64,000 nt of DNA from Sulfitobacter sp. OXR-159 (GCF_034377145.1 NZ_CP139707.1:434001-498000), one strand, 5' to 3'. Positions 1 to 9,584 are shown, counted from the stretch's first letter. The notes: generated by a model not told the origin, from the letters alone. A program made the numbers and translations.

Positions 1-2083
1 CGACTTTCATCGACAGGCGCACCTTGCCGCGATCATCAAAGCCCAGAAGCTTCACTTTCACTTCCTGACCTTCCTTCAGAACGTCCGAAGGGTGGTTCAG
101 GCGGCGGTTTTCGATCTGGGACACGTGGACCAGACCGTCGCGCTTGCCAAAGAAGTTCACGAAAGCGCCGAAATCGACGATCTTGACCACGGTGCCGGTG
201 TAGACCGCGCCCTCTTCGGGCTCTGCCACGATCGAATAGATCATGTCGTAGGCCTTTTTGATGGCGTCGCCATTGGCGCTGGCGATCTTGATGATGCCTT
301 CGTCGTTGATGTCGACCTTGGCGCCAGAGACTTCGACGATCTCGCGGATCACCTTGCCGCCGGACCCGATCACTTCACGGATCTTGTCGGTGGGGATCTG
401 CATGGTCTCGATGCGCGGTGCGTGCACGGAGAAGTCCGCGGCACCCGAGATCGCTTTGTTCATCTCGCCAAGGATGTGGATACGGCCTTCTTTGGCCTGA
501 GCCAGAGCTTTTTCCATGATCTCGGGCGTGATGCCTGCAACCTTGATGTCCATCTGCAGCGACGTGATGCCCGCTTCGGTCCCGGCCACTTTGAAGTCCA
601 TGTCGCCGAGGTGATCTTCGTCACCCAGGATGTCCGACAGGATCGCGTAGGAGCCGTCGTCTTCGAGGATCAGACCCATCGCCACACCGGCCACAGCCGA
701 TTTCAGCGGCACGCCCGCGTCCATCATGGACAGCGAACCACCGCAGACCGATGCCATCGACGAGGAGCCGTTGGATTCGGTGATCTCGGACACGAGACGG
801 ATGGTGTAGGGGAAGTCTGTCGCTGCGGGCAGAACCGCCTGCAGGGCACGCCAAGCGAGCTTACCGTGGCCGACTTCACGACGGCCGGGAGGGCCCACGC
901 GACCAACTTCACCAACCGAGTAGGGGGGGAAGTTATAGTGCAGCAGGAAGTTCGATTTGAAGTTGCCGTGCAGCGCGTCGATGAACTGCTCATCGTCGCC
1001 GGTGCCGAGCGTGGTCACGACGAGGCCTTGCGTTTCACCACGGGTGAAGAGCGCCGAGCCGTGGGTCCGCGGCAGGATGCCGGTTTCTGCCACGATATCG
1101 CGGATTTCGTCGGTGCGACGACCGTCGATACGCTTGCCGGTTTTCACCACGTCGCCGCGCAGGATGCTGGCCTCAAGGCCCTTCATCGCGGAGCCGAGGT
1201 TCTTGTCCTCAAGCTGCTCTTCGCTGAGCTTGCCTTTGATCGTTTCGCGTGCGGCGGCAACAGCGGCGGTGCGCTCTTGCTTGTCGGCGATAGCGAATGC
1301 AGCGCGCATTTCGTCTTCGCCAGCGGCTTTTACAGCGGCGGACAGATCAGAGTAGTCGTCTGGCTGGAAGTCAAACGGCTCTTTCGCGGCGTCTTCGGCC
1401 AAATCGATGATCAGGTCGATGACCGGCTGGATCTGGTCGTGGGCAAATTTCACCGCACCCAGCATTTCCTCTTCCGACAGCTCATAGGCTTCGGATTCGA
1501 CCATCATCACGGCGTCTTTGGTGCCGGCGACAACCAGATCGAGGCGCTGCTCGGGGTTCAGGCGCAGGTCCTGCATGTCGTCGATTGTTGGGTTCAGGAT
1601 GTAATCGCCATCCTCATAGCCCACGCGGCAGCCAGCAATCGGGCCACGGAACGGCGCGCCGGAGATCGTCAGCGCGGCGGAAGCGGCGATCATGGCGACC
1701 ATATCGGGGTCGTTGACCAGATCGTGGCTCAGCACGGTGCACATCACCAGAACTTCGTTTTTGAAGCCGGGGACAAAGAGCGGGCGGATCGGACGGTCGA
1801 TCAGACGCGCGGTCAGGGTCTCTTTCTCGGTGGGGCGGGCCTCACGCTTGAAGAAGCCACCCGGTACTTTACCGGCGGCATAATATTTCTCTTGGTAGTG
1901 CACGGTCAGGGGGAAGAAGTCCTGGCCCGGCTTTTGCTGACGTGCGTACGTCACGTTGGCCATAACGCTGGTTTCCCCCAGCGTGGCAATCACCGACCCG
2001 TCCGCCTGACGGGCAACCTTACCGGTTTCCAGTGTCAGCGTCTCTTCGCCCCACTGGATCGATTTTTTCGTTACATTAAACAT
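1..2083 (-). CDS. pnp: Polyribonucleotide nucleotidyltransferase (PNPase), 3' end cut by window edge
   Basis: PNPase degrades RNA 3' to 5' phosphorolytically and works with RNase E in the RNA degradosome. The frame is open from the ATG at 2083 to the left edge, about 694 codons, so only the extreme C-terminus is missing. The start ([16 protein letters not shown]) is typical of the family. Two RNase PH-like domains come first, with conserved patches such as [11 protein letters not shown] and [14 protein letters not shown] domain ([12 protein letters not shown]) follows, then an S1 domain ([18 protein letters not shown]) that is nearly complete at the edge. It lies downstream of rpsO in the same orientation, as in most proteobacteria, but a terminator-like hairpin separates the two, so some pnp mRNA may come from its own promoter in the 2084-2293 gap. 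Confidence 0.97.
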   Translation of the reverse strand, partial: MFNVTKKSIQWGEETLTLETGKVARQADGSVIATLGETSVMANVTYARQQKPGQDFFPLTVHYQEKYYAAGKVPGGFFKREARPTEKETLTARLIDRPIRPLFVPGFKNEVLVMCTVLSHDLVNDPDMVAMIAASAALTISGAPFRGPIAGCRVGYEDGDYILNPTIDDMQDLRLNPEQRLDLVVAGTKDAVMMVESEAYELSEEEMLGAVKFAHDQIQPVIDLIIDLAEDAAKEPFDFQPDDYSDLSAAVKAAGEDEMRAAFAIADKQERTAAVAAARETIKGKLSEEQLEDKNLGSAMKGLEASILRGDVVKTGKRIDGRRTDEIRDIVAETGILPRTHGSALFTRGETQGLVVTTLGTGDDEQFIDALHGNFKSNFLLHYNFPPYSVGEVGRVGPPGRREVGHGKLAWRALQAVLPAATDFPYTIRLVSEITESNGSSSMASVCGGSLSMMDAGVPLKSAVAGVAMGLILEDDGSYAILSDILGDEDHLGDMDFKVAGTEAGITSLQMDIKVAGITPEIMEKALAQAKEGRIHILGEMNKAISGAADFSVHAPRIETMQIPTDKIREVIGSGGKVIREIVEVSGAKVDINDEGIIKIASANGDAIKKAYDMIYSIVAEPEEGAVYTGTVVKIVDFGAFVNFFGKRDGLVHVSQIENRRLNHPSDVLKEGQEVKVKLLGFDDRGKVRLSMKV

Positions 2084-2293
2084 CTACGTTTCCTTTTTGG
2101 CCCATTGGCCATTGCATAGGGGCCGTATTGCCCCTGACTCCGGTATCTTCTTTTTCAGGCGCAGGAGTCCGCGCGCCGGATTTCAGATTGCGCGGACATA
2201 CAGGTTTTCAAGGCAAATGGGAAGCGTTCTGTCGCAGCGGGGCTGTGAGCGGCGGCTTCTCTCCGTTGCGCACTGTGCTGACCTGCGCGCAAC

Positions 2294-2324
2294 AAAAAAC
2301 CTCCCGGCGCGGGCCGGGAGGTTT
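2294..2324 (-). terminator. Rho-independent terminator after rpsO
   Basis: On the minus strand a GC-rich stem (AACCTCCCGG paired with CCGGGAGGTT, short loop) is followed directly by a run of six T. It sits 42-72 nt beyond the rpsO stop and upstream of pnp. In this gene pair such a hairpin usually allows partial read-through into pnp. Confidence 0.85.
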
Positions 2325-2365
2325 GGGTCGTCCTGTCACCGGGAAACCCGGCGGGCTGTCCGCAA

Positions 2366-2635
2366 TTAGCGGCGCAGGCCGAGGCGCTTGATCAGGTCCT
2401 GATAACGGGACTCATCTTTGGCCTTAACGTAATCCAGCAGCTTGCGGCGCGTCGCGACCATTTTCAAAAGACCACGGCGGCCGTGGTTGTCTTTTTTGTG
2501 GGTCTTGAAGTGCTCGGTCAGCGTGACGATGCGCGAGGTCAGAATGGCAACCTGTACTTCGGGCGAACCGGTGTCGCCTTCTTTGGTGCCGAAATCTTTC
2601 ATGACTTTTGCTTTTTCTTCAGCAGTAATCGACAT
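2366..2635 (-). CDS. rpsO: 30S ribosomal protein S15
   Basis: Primary 16S rRNA-binding protein of the small-subunit platform. The 89 residues match the usual family length exactly. The start [16 protein letters not shown], the central [15 protein letters not shown] and the basic core [16 protein letters not shown] are diagnostic. The ATG at 2635 is preceded by a good ribosome-binding site (GAAAGGAGA). A sigma-70-like promoter lies about 100 nt upstream, leaving a long leader that could hold the S15 autoregulatory fold known in other bacteria; the fold itself is not established here. A terminator follows. Confidence 0.98.
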   Translation of the reverse strand: MSITAEEKAKVMKDFGTKEGDTGSPEVQVAILTSRIVTLTEHFKTHKKDNHGRRGLLKMVATRRKLLDYVKAKDESRYQDLIKRLGLRR

Positions 2636-2743
2636 CGGGGTCTCCTTTCGAAAAGAGTTTAAATGGATGGCGCAGGCCGGGATGTCGTCCAGCTCAGGCC
2701 CATGGAGATATCACCCGCTGACGGAATCAGCAGGCGATGGGGG

Positions 2744-2772
2744 CGTATAGGAGGAATTCGCGCCTTTGGCAA
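2744..2772 (-). promoter_or_regulatory. Sigma-70-type promoter of rpsO
   Basis: Reading the minus strand, TTGCCA (2772-2767) and TATACG (2749-2744) are separated by 17 nt. The -35 matches 5/6 and the -10 matches 4/6 of the consensus. Transcription would start near 2737, giving a leader of about 100 nt before the rpsO ATG. Confidence 0.55.
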
Positions 2773-2803
2773 AGGGTGATTTATGCGCCGATAGCGCGCC
2801 GTG

Positions 2804-3772
2804 TCACGCCGCAAGGCCAAGGTCAAAGGCCGCAGACAGCGGGATCAGCGCAATATCGTCCATCGTGACGCTGTCGCCGACCACCCGCGCGACGATGATA
2901 TCGTCTAGCAGGACAAGCGTTTGTCCCGCGTCATCGGGGTCGGGCAGGATCGACAGCGGCGGCTCTGCCCCGGTGGCGCTGCTGTCGTCCCACACAAAAA
3001 GCAGCGAATCATCTTCTGCGTGATAATCCGTGATTTGCGCCGCCCCGCCTTGGCCGATCCAGTCCCCCAAGGCGATTTGATCCGTGCCCTCGCCGGATGT
3101 CACCACGTCCCCGGCCCCCGCAACGATCAGGTCATCCCCGCCGCCACCGTTCAGGTAATCACGGCTTTGCAGGTCATCCGCCCCGGTAAGCGTGTCATCC
3201 CCCCAGCCGCCAAAGAGCGTATCCTCGCCCGCGCCGCCGCGCAGCGCATCATCGCCAAGCCCGCCTTGCAGCGCGTCACTCCCAGCTTCGCCATTCAGCA
3301 CGTCATCACCCGCAGAGCCTTGCAGCGCGTCATCGCCCGCACCGCCATAGAGGAAGTCATCGTCATTATGGCCAAAGAGGCTGTCGTTCCCTGCGCCGCC
3401 GAAAAGGTCATCATCTCCGTCGTTGCCATGTAGGCTGTCGCCGCCATCGCCGCCGCGCAGCGTATCATCACCGTGGTGGCCGTGCAGGTCATCAGCGCCG
3501 CCACCGCCCTGCAACAGATCATTCCCGCCGTAGCCGCCAAGCTGATCATCGCCCGTGCCGCCCTGCACCGTCTCGCTGTCATCGCTGCCTGAAAGGATAT
3601 CTCCGACCGTGCCGGGACCGCCGTGGGGGATATCTCCCTCCGGCATCCCCTCCTCAGGTGGGGTTTCGATTTCAACGAGAGTGACAGCGCCGACCGCCAT
3701 CAGACCCATCACACCAGCCAGCCACAACATGCGCAGTTCCACCCGTTCATTGCTTGATGCCCCACACATCAT
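2804..3772 (-). CDS. RTX-type calcium-binding repeat protein with N-terminal membrane segment
   Basis: A 322-residue protein made mostly of hemolysin-type glycine/aspartate nonapeptide repeats (GGxGxDxLx, for example GGAGNDSLFG and GGAGDDALQG) from about residue 60 to 215. Such repeats bind calcium and fold into a parallel beta roll, usually outside the cell. The N-terminus has a short hydrophobic segment (MLWLAGVMGLMAVGAVTLV, about residues 14-33), which could be a signal anchor. The C-terminal 90 residues are a non-repeat region common to roseobacter RTX proteins. No catalytic domain is visible. The ATG at 3772 follows AAGGCGGGA. Many such proteins leave through type I secretion, but no exporter is encoded nearby. 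The function is unknown beyond calcium binding. Confidence 0.85.
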   Translation of the reverse strand: MMCGASSNERVELRMLWLAGVMGLMAVGAVTLVEIETPPEEGMPEGDIPHGGPGTVGDILSGSDDSETVQGGTGDDQLGGYGGNDLLQGGGGADDLHGHHGDDTLRGGDGGDSLHGNDGDDDLFGGAGNDSLFGHNDDDFLYGGAGDDALQGSAGDDVLNGEAGSDALQGGLGDDALRGGAGEDTLFGGWGDDTLTGADDLQSRDYLNGGGGDDLIVAGAGDVVTSGEGTDQIALGDWIGQGGAAQITDYHAEDDSLLFVWDDSSATGAEPPLSILPDPDDAGQTLVLLDDIIVARVVGDSVTMDDIALIPLSAAFDLGLAA

Positions 3773-3856
3773 CCCGCCTTTAAAAGGGCATGCTGTGGCC
3801 GTAAAATCAAAGGAATAGCGGGGAAGTGGTTAACGAATGCCTGCCAGCGCGGGGCG

Positions 3857-4372
3857 CTAGGGCTGCCACAAAACCGGCTCTTGTGTGTAGGGCAGGTAGA
3901 GGGGGTGGCGCGGATGCCCGGCCTTGGAGAGACCAAGGTGGTAGAGCGGTTTGGCCCCCGCCGCCAGCTGTGCGGCGACGCTAAGACCCCGGTCCAGATG
4001 GGCACCATGCACGCCCCAAGCGGCGATGATGCGGTCGGCCCAATCTGCTCCGTCGACCAGCGTGGCGTCGTTATCGGGGCCGATGGGATCGGGGGCGGCC
4101 CGCATGTCGCGCGGATCGGTGGCGCGGAAGGCAAAGATATTGGTCACCCGGAAACCGCCAAAGCCCAGCACCCGCGCGCGGCGCTCACAACGCTCAACCG
4201 TGGGATCGTTCTGCACCTCCGTCGCGGTGGAGGGGTTCAGCATGACAAACATCACCCGCGGCGCAGCGCTGTCCCAGATCCGTGTGAGGCTGTAGCGATA
4301 CTGCTCACAGGGGGAGTAGACAGCGGTCGAGGGCGCATCGCCCTTGGTATGGCTGCGGGTGATCAGGGCCAT
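3857..4372 (-). CDS. DUF1643 domain-containing protein
   Basis: A 171-residue soluble protein of the DUF1643 family. Typical features are the early YRYSLTRIWD, the core FVMLNPSTATEVQNDPTVERC, the FGGFRVTNIFAFRATDP segment and a C-terminal CGxH-like region ending in LGLSKAGHPRHPLYL. The biochemical function is not known; the family has a uracil-DNA-glycosylase-like look in its LNPSTA and C-terminal motifs, but this is inference. Its ATG at 4372 directly abuts the truB stop codon (4375-4373), so it is probably translated in coupling with truB. Confidence 0.85.
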   Translation of the reverse strand: MALITRSHTKGDAPSTAVYSPCEQYRYSLTRIWDSAAPRVMFVMLNPSTATEVQNDPTVERCERRARVLGFGGFRVTNIFAFRATDPRDMRAAPDPIGPDNDATLVDGADWADRIIAAWGVHGAHLDRGLSVAAQLAAGAKPLYHLGLSKAGHPRHPLYLPYTQEPVLWQP

Positions 4373-5299
4373 TCAGCCCTCGTTCGTGTCCGGGGATAGG
4401 TTAAACACCCGGCTGGGGTGCAATTCGCCCGCCTTGAAGCGGCCCACGGCGACGGGCTGGCCATCGAGCGAGGCCCAGCATTCATCGCCATATTCCACGT
4501 CATGAGCGATCACCATACCGGGGTTACCATTGCGCAGGCGCGTCGCGCCTTCGGGGGTGGCTTTGACCTCGGGCAACTCAACCAATCCTTCGGCGAGCGG
4601 CAGCAGATGCGTATCGAGTTCTGGCGTGCGGGCGATCTCGTCGATCTGTGCCAGTGTTAGGGCATTTGCCGCCTCAAACGGGCCAGACCACGTGCGACGC
4701 AGCTCGCGGACGTGGCCAAGGCAGCCAAGCTTCTGCCCCAAATCTCGCGCGATGGAGCGGACATAGCCGCCCTTGCCGCAGACCATCTCAAGTGTGACGT
4801 GATCGGCGTCGGGCCGGTCGAGCAGCAGCAGGCTTTCCACCCAAAGCGGGCGGGCGGCGATGTCCATCTCTTCGCCATCGCGGGCGCGTTTATAGGCGCG
4901 CTGGCCGTCGATCTTCACGGCAGAGAACTGTGGCGGCACCTGTTGGATATCGCCGATAAAATTGCTTAGCGCATCCTTGATGGCCGCATCGTCGGGGCGC
5001 AGATCGGAGGTGCCGATGACTTCGCCTTCGGCGTCGTCGGTGTTGGTGGCAATTCCCAGACGCACGGTGAACTCATAGGCTTTAAGCGCGTCGGTGATAT
5101 AGGGCACGGTCTTGGTCGCTTCGCCCAAGGCGATGGCCAGAACCCCGGTGGCTTCGGGATCAAGGGTGCCTGCGTGGCCCGCCTTTTTGGCCTCCAGCGC
5201 CCAGCGGACCTTGTTGACCACGGCGGTCGATGTCGGCCCGGCGGGTTTGTCCACCACCAGCCAGCCTGAAATATCGCGACCCTTGCGTTTGCGTGCCAT
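4373..5299 (-). CDS. truB: tRNA pseudouridine(55) synthase
   Basis: Converts U55 in the T loop of tRNAs to pseudouridine. The 308-residue product starts at 5299 ([19 protein letters not shown]), preceded by AAGGGGC; the frame stays open further upstream but the residues added are not family-like. The catalytic Asp47 lies in [14 protein letters not shown]. The [12 protein letters not shown] segment and a C-terminal PUA-like part (GNPGMVI) follow. It lies in the rbfA-truB-rpsO-pnp cluster, downstream of the phosphodiester glycosidase gene with a gap of 78 nt and immediately upstream of the DUF1643 gene. Confidence 0.97.
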   Translation of the reverse strand: MARKRKGRDISGWLVVDKPAGPTSTAVVNKVRWALEAKKAGHAGTLDPEATGVLAIALGEATKTVPYITDALKAYEFTVRLGIATNTDDAEGEVIGTSDLRPDDAAIKDALSNFIGDIQQVPPQFSAVKIDGQRAYKRARDGEEMDIAARPLWVESLLLLDRPDADHVTLEMVCGKGGYVRSIARDLGQKLGCLGHVRELRRTWSGPFEAANALTLAQIDEIARTPELDTHLLPLAEGLVELPEVKATPEGATRLRNGNPGMVIAHDVEYGDECWASLDGQPVAVGRFKAGELHPSRVFNLSPDTNEG

Positions 5300-5377
5300 G
5301 TCTTGCCCCTTCGCCTTTGTGGTGCTGCCCTCTAACGGAGCCATGCCGCGCTGCCCAGCCCCCAAGCGGGGAAAAGG

Positions 5378-6124
5378 TCACTTTGCAGGCGTGACGATGC
5401 CGACGATCGGCCCCAGCGTGGTGAACCCCGCCCCGGTGCGGCGCAATCCCGGCGCCCGCAGGCGCGAGATATTGCCGTCGAAATACAGCGCGTTAGGCAG
5501 GTCCAGCTCATCCCGGTAGAGCCGGGCAAACTCATGAAAGGTGACCACGTCATTGGAAATCGCAAAGACCGCGCGTTTTCCGTCTGCCGTAGTGCCAACG
5601 CCGTTGCGAATATAGCGCGAGGTGCTGTTGGGTAAGAATCGTGGGTGCAGCGCTCCGTCGATCACCAGCATTGGCCCCGATTGCGTGGCAAAGCGGCAAT
5701 CGGGTTTGTTCTCAAGGTAACGCTTGGTCTCAATCACATCGGCGCGGCCATCACGCAGGCAGAAGACGCCGTTGGGCAGCAGGCCAAAGTTGCCGGGCCC
5801 CGCGCTGTCGATCACGCCGCGCGCCTCGACGCCTTCTTCGACGTAATGCCCAACCGGAGAGCGATCCTCGTGGTACATGCCCGCGTTCATCGCAAAGCCC
5901 AGCCGCAAGCCCTCCGCCTTCAGTGCCTCATCAAGCGATCCGAAGAACCCATAGGGGGCGCCTGCGTCATCGTTGAGAAAGAGCCGCAGATCGTCACGCT
6001 CCAGATCGACCTCGCAAATGGTGTAGGAGCTGCCGTCGAACGTGATGTTGCGGCATTCAGCAGCATCCGAAGGCGTGCCTTTCAGCGCGATCAGCGCCAA
6101 TGCGATCAAACCGGCCCGGATCAC
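5378..6124 (-). CDS. Phosphodiester glycosidase (NAGPA) family protein, secreted
   Basis: The family includes the human uncovering enzyme and cleaves N-acetylglucosamine phosphodiesters; bacterial substrates are mostly unknown. The 248-residue product begins with a hydrophobic signal sequence ([15 protein letters not shown], cleavage probably near AAEC) and keeps the family pattern [55 protein letters not shown] and the final [12 protein letters not shown]. The start is GTG at 6124, overlapping the rbfA stop (GTGA), which implies translational coupling. It sits between rbfA and truB, which are usually adjacent. It probably acts in the periplasm, perhaps on cell-envelope glycans (inference). 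Confidence 0.85.
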   Translation of the reverse strand: MIRAGLIALALIALKGTPSDAAECRNITFDGSSYTICEVDLERDDLRLFLNDDAGAPYGFFGSLDEALKAEGLRLGFAMNAGMYHEDRSPVGHYVEEGVEARGVIDSAGPGNFGLLPNGVFCLRDGRADVIETKRYLENKPDCRFATQSGPMLVIDGALHPRFLPNSTSRYIRNGVGTTADGKRAVFAISNDVVTFHEFARLYRDELDLPNALYFDGNISRLRAPGLRRTGAGFTTLGPIVGIVTPAK

Positions 6125-6552
6125 TGATCCGGCGCGCTGTCGGCAGCGTCATCATCAGGCGCATCCGCGTCGCGGCGCACCACGTCTTGGTTCAACATCC
6201 GGCGCGTGTCGTCCATCCGGTCGAATGTCCGATCCAATTGGAACCGCAGATCAGGAGAGAACTTGAGCGTGAGTTTCTTGGCCACTTGCCGGCGCAATTC
6301 GTTCTTATTGCGCGCCAGCAGCTTAAGCACCTCATCCTGACCTTCACCGCCCAGCGGCAGCACATAGGCCGTTGCGATCTTGAGATCAGGAGAGATGCGC
6401 ACCTCGCCCACGGTGATCGACAGCCGGTTGAGATCGGTGTCATGCACGTCCCCACGTGCGAGAACATCAGACAAGGCGCGGCGGACGGTTTCGCCCACGC
6501 GGAGTTGTCGTTGCGACGGGCCTGCGCCCTCATGAAACTTGTTCTTTGCCAT
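6121..6552 (-). CDS. rbfA: 30S ribosome-binding factor A
   Basis: RbfA binds the immature small subunit and helps 16S rRNA 5'-end maturation and cold adaptation. It is a 143-residue KH-fold protein with [41 protein letters not shown] and [21 protein letters not shown]. The chosen ATG at 6552 gives [14 protein letters not shown], the usual start in this family; an ATG three codons upstream (6561) is possible and neither has a strong ribosome-binding site. The stop overlaps the start of the phosphodiester glycosidase gene. dapB diverges 98 nt away. Confidence 0.96.
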   Translation of the reverse strand: MAKNKFHEGAGPSQRQLRVGETVRRALSDVLARGDVHDTDLNRLSITVGEVRISPDLKIATAYVLPLGGEGQDEVLKLLARNKNELRRQVAKKLTLKFSPDLRFQLDRTFDRMDDTRRMLNQDVVRRDADAPDDDAADSAPDQ

Positions 6553-6650
6553 GAACCCCATCTAAGGCTTCGGTTGCACTTTGCCAAGCGCTCGCCGACG
6601 GGCTAAACCAGCCGAGCCATTCATGCCCCCGAACCGCAGGAGACACCCCC

Positions 6651-7469
6651 ATGACACAGACCCCCGGCATTGCCGTTACCGGCGCCTCTGGCCGCATGGG
6701 CCAGATGTTGATCCGTGAGATCACCGCCAGCGACAAAATGCATCTGGCCGCGGCGGTGGAGCGTCCCGGTCATGACTGGGTGGGGCGCGACGTGGGCGAA
6801 GCGATGGGGGGCACCGCGTCAGGTGTGACCGTAACTGACGACGCAGCCGAAGCGTTTGCGAAGGTGCAGGCCGTGATCGATTTCACCGCGCCACAGGCAA
6901 CGATCGCTTTTGCTGCCGAGGCCGCGAAGGCCGGGATCGTGCATGTCATCGGCACCACCGGGATGACCGATGAGGAGATCGCGCAGCTTGCCCCAGCCGC
7001 CGAACAGGGGGCCATCATCATCCGCGCAGGCAATATGAGTCTTGGCGTGAACCTGCTGACACAGCTCACTCGTCAGGTCGCTGCTGCACTGGACGTGGAT
7101 TACGACATTGAGATCATCGAATCGCACCACAACCAGAAAGTCGATGCCCCCTCTGGCACGGCTCTGATGCTGGGCGAAGCCGCCGCCGAAGGGCGCGGCG
7201 TAAAGCTGGCTGATGTGTCAGACCGGGGCCGCGATGGGATCACCGGCGCGCGGCAGCAGGGCGATATCGGTTTCACCGCGATCCGGGGCGGTGACATCGT
7301 GGGGGAGCATGACGTAATGTTCGCCGCCGCCGGGGAGCGGATTATCCTGCGCCACATCGCCTCTGACCGCGCCCTTTTCGCGCGCGGCGCGCTGAAGGCC
7401 GCGCTTTGGGGGCAGGGGCAGACGCCGGGCGAATATGACATGCTTGATGTGCTGGGCCTGAAACCCTGA
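6651..7469 (+). CDS. dapB: 4-hydroxy-tetrahydrodipicolinate reductase
   Basis: Reduces 4-hydroxy-tetrahydrodipicolinate with NAD(P)H in the diaminopimelate/lysine pathway. The 272-residue length is normal. The N-terminal Rossmann motif is [10 protein letters not shown], the nucleotide-site segment is [11 protein letters not shown], and the catalytic signature is [16 protein letters not shown]. The C-terminal [15 protein letters not shown] is also conserved. The ATG is preceded by CAGGAG. It is transcribed away from rbfA and followed by a separate small secreted protein gene. Confidence 0.97.
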   Translation: MTQTPGIAVTGASGRMGQMLIREITASDKMHLAAAVERPGHDWVGRDVGEAMGGTASGVTVTDDAAEAFAKVQAVIDFTAPQATIAFAAEAAKAGIVHVIGTTGMTDEEIAQLAPAAEQGAIIIRAGNMSLGVNLLTQLTRQVAAALDVDYDIEIIESHHNQKVDAPSGTALMLGEAAAEGRGVKLADVSDRGRDGITGARQQGDIGFTAIRGGDIVGEHDVMFAAAGERIILRHIASDRALFARGALKAALWGQGQTPGEYDMLDVLGLKP

Positions 7470-7546
7470 ACCAGATGCAGATTATCTGAAACTTTACCTC
7501 TTTTGCTTACGTGAATGCCAAAGGCAATTCACCAAGGGAGGTTTCG

Positions 7547-7906
7547 ATGAGGATTATCTTTGCACTCGCCGCGACTGCGGTGCTGGCGCTAAGCGGCCTG
7601 CCCGCGGCGGCGGAGTATGCCCGTATTCAGGACAAGTCAGACTTTGTCGCGGCGGTGAACGGCAAAAGGCTGACCCGTCCGCTCGTCAATCTGCAGGTGA
7701 CCCCCGGCGGAGCCATCGCTGGCAAGGGGGCCGCTTGGCAGTTCTCCGGCAATTGGTCGTGGAAAGACGGCTATTTCTGCCGGACGCTGGTCTGGGGCGG
7801 CAAGGATTTGGGCTATAATTGCCAAGTCGTCATGCGCGATGGCGCGAAAATCCGCTTCACCTCTGACAAGGGCGCGGGCGAGTCAGCGGTGCTGACCCTG
7901 CGCTAA
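7547..7906 (+). CDS. Small secreted protein of unknown function
   Basis: A 119-residue protein starting at the ATG at 7547, placed seven nt after an excellent ribosome-binding site (AAGGGAGG). An upstream GTG at 7511 in the same frame has no such site. A clear Sec signal peptide (MRIIFALAATAVLALSGL, cleavage after PAAA) is followed by about 97 residues rich in Gly and Lys, including a WQFSGNWSWKDGYFCRTL segment and two cysteines (YFC, YNC) that could form a disulfide. I recall similar roseobacter proteins carrying a dihydrodipicolinate reductase label, probably copied from the neighbour; nothing enzymatic is visible. Confidence 0.8.
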   Translation: MRIIFALAATAVLALSGLPAAAEYARIQDKSDFVAAVNGKRLTRPLVNLQVTPGGAIAGKGAAWQFSGNWSWKDGYFCRTLVWGGKDLGYNCQVVMRDGAKIRFTSDKGAGESAVLTLR

Positions 7907-7912
7907 GGCCGC

Positions 7913-8215
7913 TTAGAAATCAATGGCGATGCCTTTTTTCTCCCAATCGCCATAGCGCACCGGCTCCGGCCCATCGCGCCCGCCCAGTTCGGCGGGCAGG
8001 TCCAGCGCGGCTGCGGCCTTGCGGCGCGCGGCGGCCTCGGCCAGCGCGCGCTGTGCGGCGGCAGGCAGATCGGGGCCGGGCTGCGGTGTCGGGTCATGCG
8101 GCGTGTCGGGGATCGGCTTTGGCCCCGGTTTGGGCTGCGGTGGCAGGTCCGGCGCGGGGCTAGGGGTTGGGTCAGGGGCGGGTTTGCTGTCGGGAATGGG
8201 GCGTTGATCGGGCAT
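7913..8215 (-). CDS. DUF1674 protein, SDHAF4-like succinate dehydrogenase assembly factor
   Basis: The last 25 residues (ELGGRDGPEPVRYGDWEKKG) are the signature of DUF1674, the bacterial relatives of eukaryotic Sdh8/SDHAF4, which protect free flavinylated SdhA during succinate dehydrogenase assembly. Here the conserved tail is preceded by a low-complexity run of Pro-Asp-Pro-Lys repeats (about residues 3-50), which is unusual and probably disordered. Two ATGs are possible (8218 and 8215); the second has the better spacing to AAGAGGA. It is convergent with the preceding secreted-protein gene, six nt apart, and divergent from rsmB. Confidence 0.78.
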   Translation of the reverse strand: MPDQRPIPDSKPAPDPTPSPAPDLPPQPKPGPKPIPDTPHDPTPQPGPDLPAAAQRALAEAAARRKAAAALDLPAELGGRDGPEPVRYGDWEKKGIAIDF

Positions 8216-8306
8216 CATGGTCCTCTTGAGCCAAGTTATCCCTTGATATACGTCGCGCGCTGGCCCAGACAACCCGGCAACCCCTCAAGCGAGACCCAGA
8301 TAGGAC

Positions 8307-9584
8307 ATGACCATGGCAGACACAGGCGTTCAGGCCCGCAGAAGCGCGGTATATCTGCTGGATCAGGTTTTGGGCGATGAGCCACGTCTGATGTCGGAAC
8401 TGCTCGCCTCCGGCGCGTTGGACAAGCTGCCCCCCGATGACCGGGCGCGGGCACAACGTCTGGCACAGGACACGCTACGCGGGTTGGAGCGTGCCGACCG
8501 GCTGTTGCAAAAACATCTGCAAAAGGCCCCGCCGTTGACCGTGCGCAACGTGCTGCGCGTCGGTACGGTGGAGCTTTGTCAGGGCGGCGCGGCGCATGGG
8601 GTCGTGAACACGATGGTCAATCTCGTATCCCAGCACCGCACGCTGAGCCACCTTAAAGGGCTGACCAACGCCGTCTTGCGCAAGATTGCCGCGCAGGGCC
8701 CCGAAGCATGGGACGCTCTGCGCGCACCGCGCCTGCCGAAATGGCTGCGCGGCCCACTGGCAGAGGCTTGGGGCACCGACGCCATCGCCAAGATGGAAGA
8801 GGCGCATTTTGCGGGCGCATCGCTTGATCTGACCGCCAAGGGCGATACTGCCGCTTTGGCCGAAGCGGTGGGGGGCACGCTGCTGCCGACAGGGTCCGTT
8901 CGGGTGACGGGGGCCGGGCAGGTCTCCACCATGCCGGGATTTGCCGAAGGTGACTGGTGGGTGCAGGATGCCGCCGCTGCGATCCCGGTGCGGGTGCTGG
9001 CCCCGACGGAAGGTGAAATGGTGCTCGACCTCTGCGCCGCGCCGGGGGGCAAGACCATGCAGCTTGCCGCTGCGGGGGCTGTTGTCACCGCCGTTGACCA
9101 ATCGCATCCACGGATGCAGCGGGTGAAGGAAAACCTTGCCCGCGTGGGGCTTAAGGCCAAGACGCTCACCAAGGACGCCCGTGCCGTAGAGGGCGCGTTC
9201 GACGCGATCCTGCTTGACGCGCCCTGTTCCGCCACCGGCACCATCCGTCGCCACCCCGATCTGCCCCATGCCAAGGATGGCTCGGAATTCGGGGACCTGA
9301 TTGAACTGCAATCCGAGTTGATCGACCACGCATGGAGCCTGCTGAAACCCGGCGGGCGGCTGGTGTTCTGTACCTGTAGCCTGCTGCCCGACGAGGGCGA
9401 AGTGCAGGTCGACGAAGCCTTGGAACGGCATGGTGACATGACGGTCGACCGCGCCGCGCTGGACCTGCCGGGGGTCGAGGCTGAGTGGGTCACCGAAGAG
9501 GGCGGGTTGCGCCTGCGTCCTGACTTTTGGGCCGACAAAGGCGGGATGGATGGCTTCTATATCGCGTGTTTGCGGAAGGGCTGA
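8307..9584 (+). CDS. rsmB: RsmB-family 16S rRNA (cytosine-C5)-methyltransferase
   Basis: A 425-residue SAM-dependent RNA m5C methyltransferase. Residues about 10-130 are a NusB-like RNA-binding domain (RRSAVYLLDQVL, VNTMVNLVSQHRTLSHLKGLTNAVLR). The catalytic domain has the SAM motif LDLCAAPGGKTMQLAA, the motif DAPCSATGTIRRHPD with one catalytic cysteine, and FCTCSLLPDEGE with the second. It is the usual NusB-RsmB fusion. Start at 8307, with an alternative ATG two codons later. Its neighbours purH and the heparinase-like gene form a common Rhodobacteraceae block. Confidence 0.93.
   Translation: MTMADTGVQARRSAVYLLDQVLGDEPRLMSELLASGALDKLPPDDRARAQRLAQDTLRGLERADRLLQKHLQKAPPLTVRNVLRVGTVELCQGGAAHGVVNTMVNLVSQHRTLSHLKGLTNAVLRKIAAQGPEAWDALRAPRLPKWLRGPLAEAWGTDAIAKMEEAHFAGASLDLTAKGDTAALAEAVGGTLLPTGSVRVTGAGQVSTMPGFAEGDWWVQDAAAAIPVRVLAPTEGEMVLDLCAAPGGKTMQLAAAGAVVTAVDQSHPRMQRVKENLARVGLKAKTLTKDARAVEGAFDAILLDAPCSATGTIRRHPDLPHAKDGSEFGDLIELQSELIDHAWSLLKPGGRLVFCTCSLLPDEGEVQVDEALERHGDMTVDRAALDLPGVEAEWVTEEGGLRLRPDFWADKGGMDGFYIACLRKG

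Noticed and set aside
92..2119. Long plus-strand frame of 675 codons
   Set aside because: It is the antisense shadow of pnp; the minus-strand frame has full PNPase similarity and the plus frame shows low-complexity His/Asp/Arg composition.
3050..3600. Short tandem-like DNA repeats that could suggest a CRISPR or satellite
   Set aside because: They encode the RTX nonapeptides of the protein on the minus strand and vary in spacing and sequence as coding repeats do.
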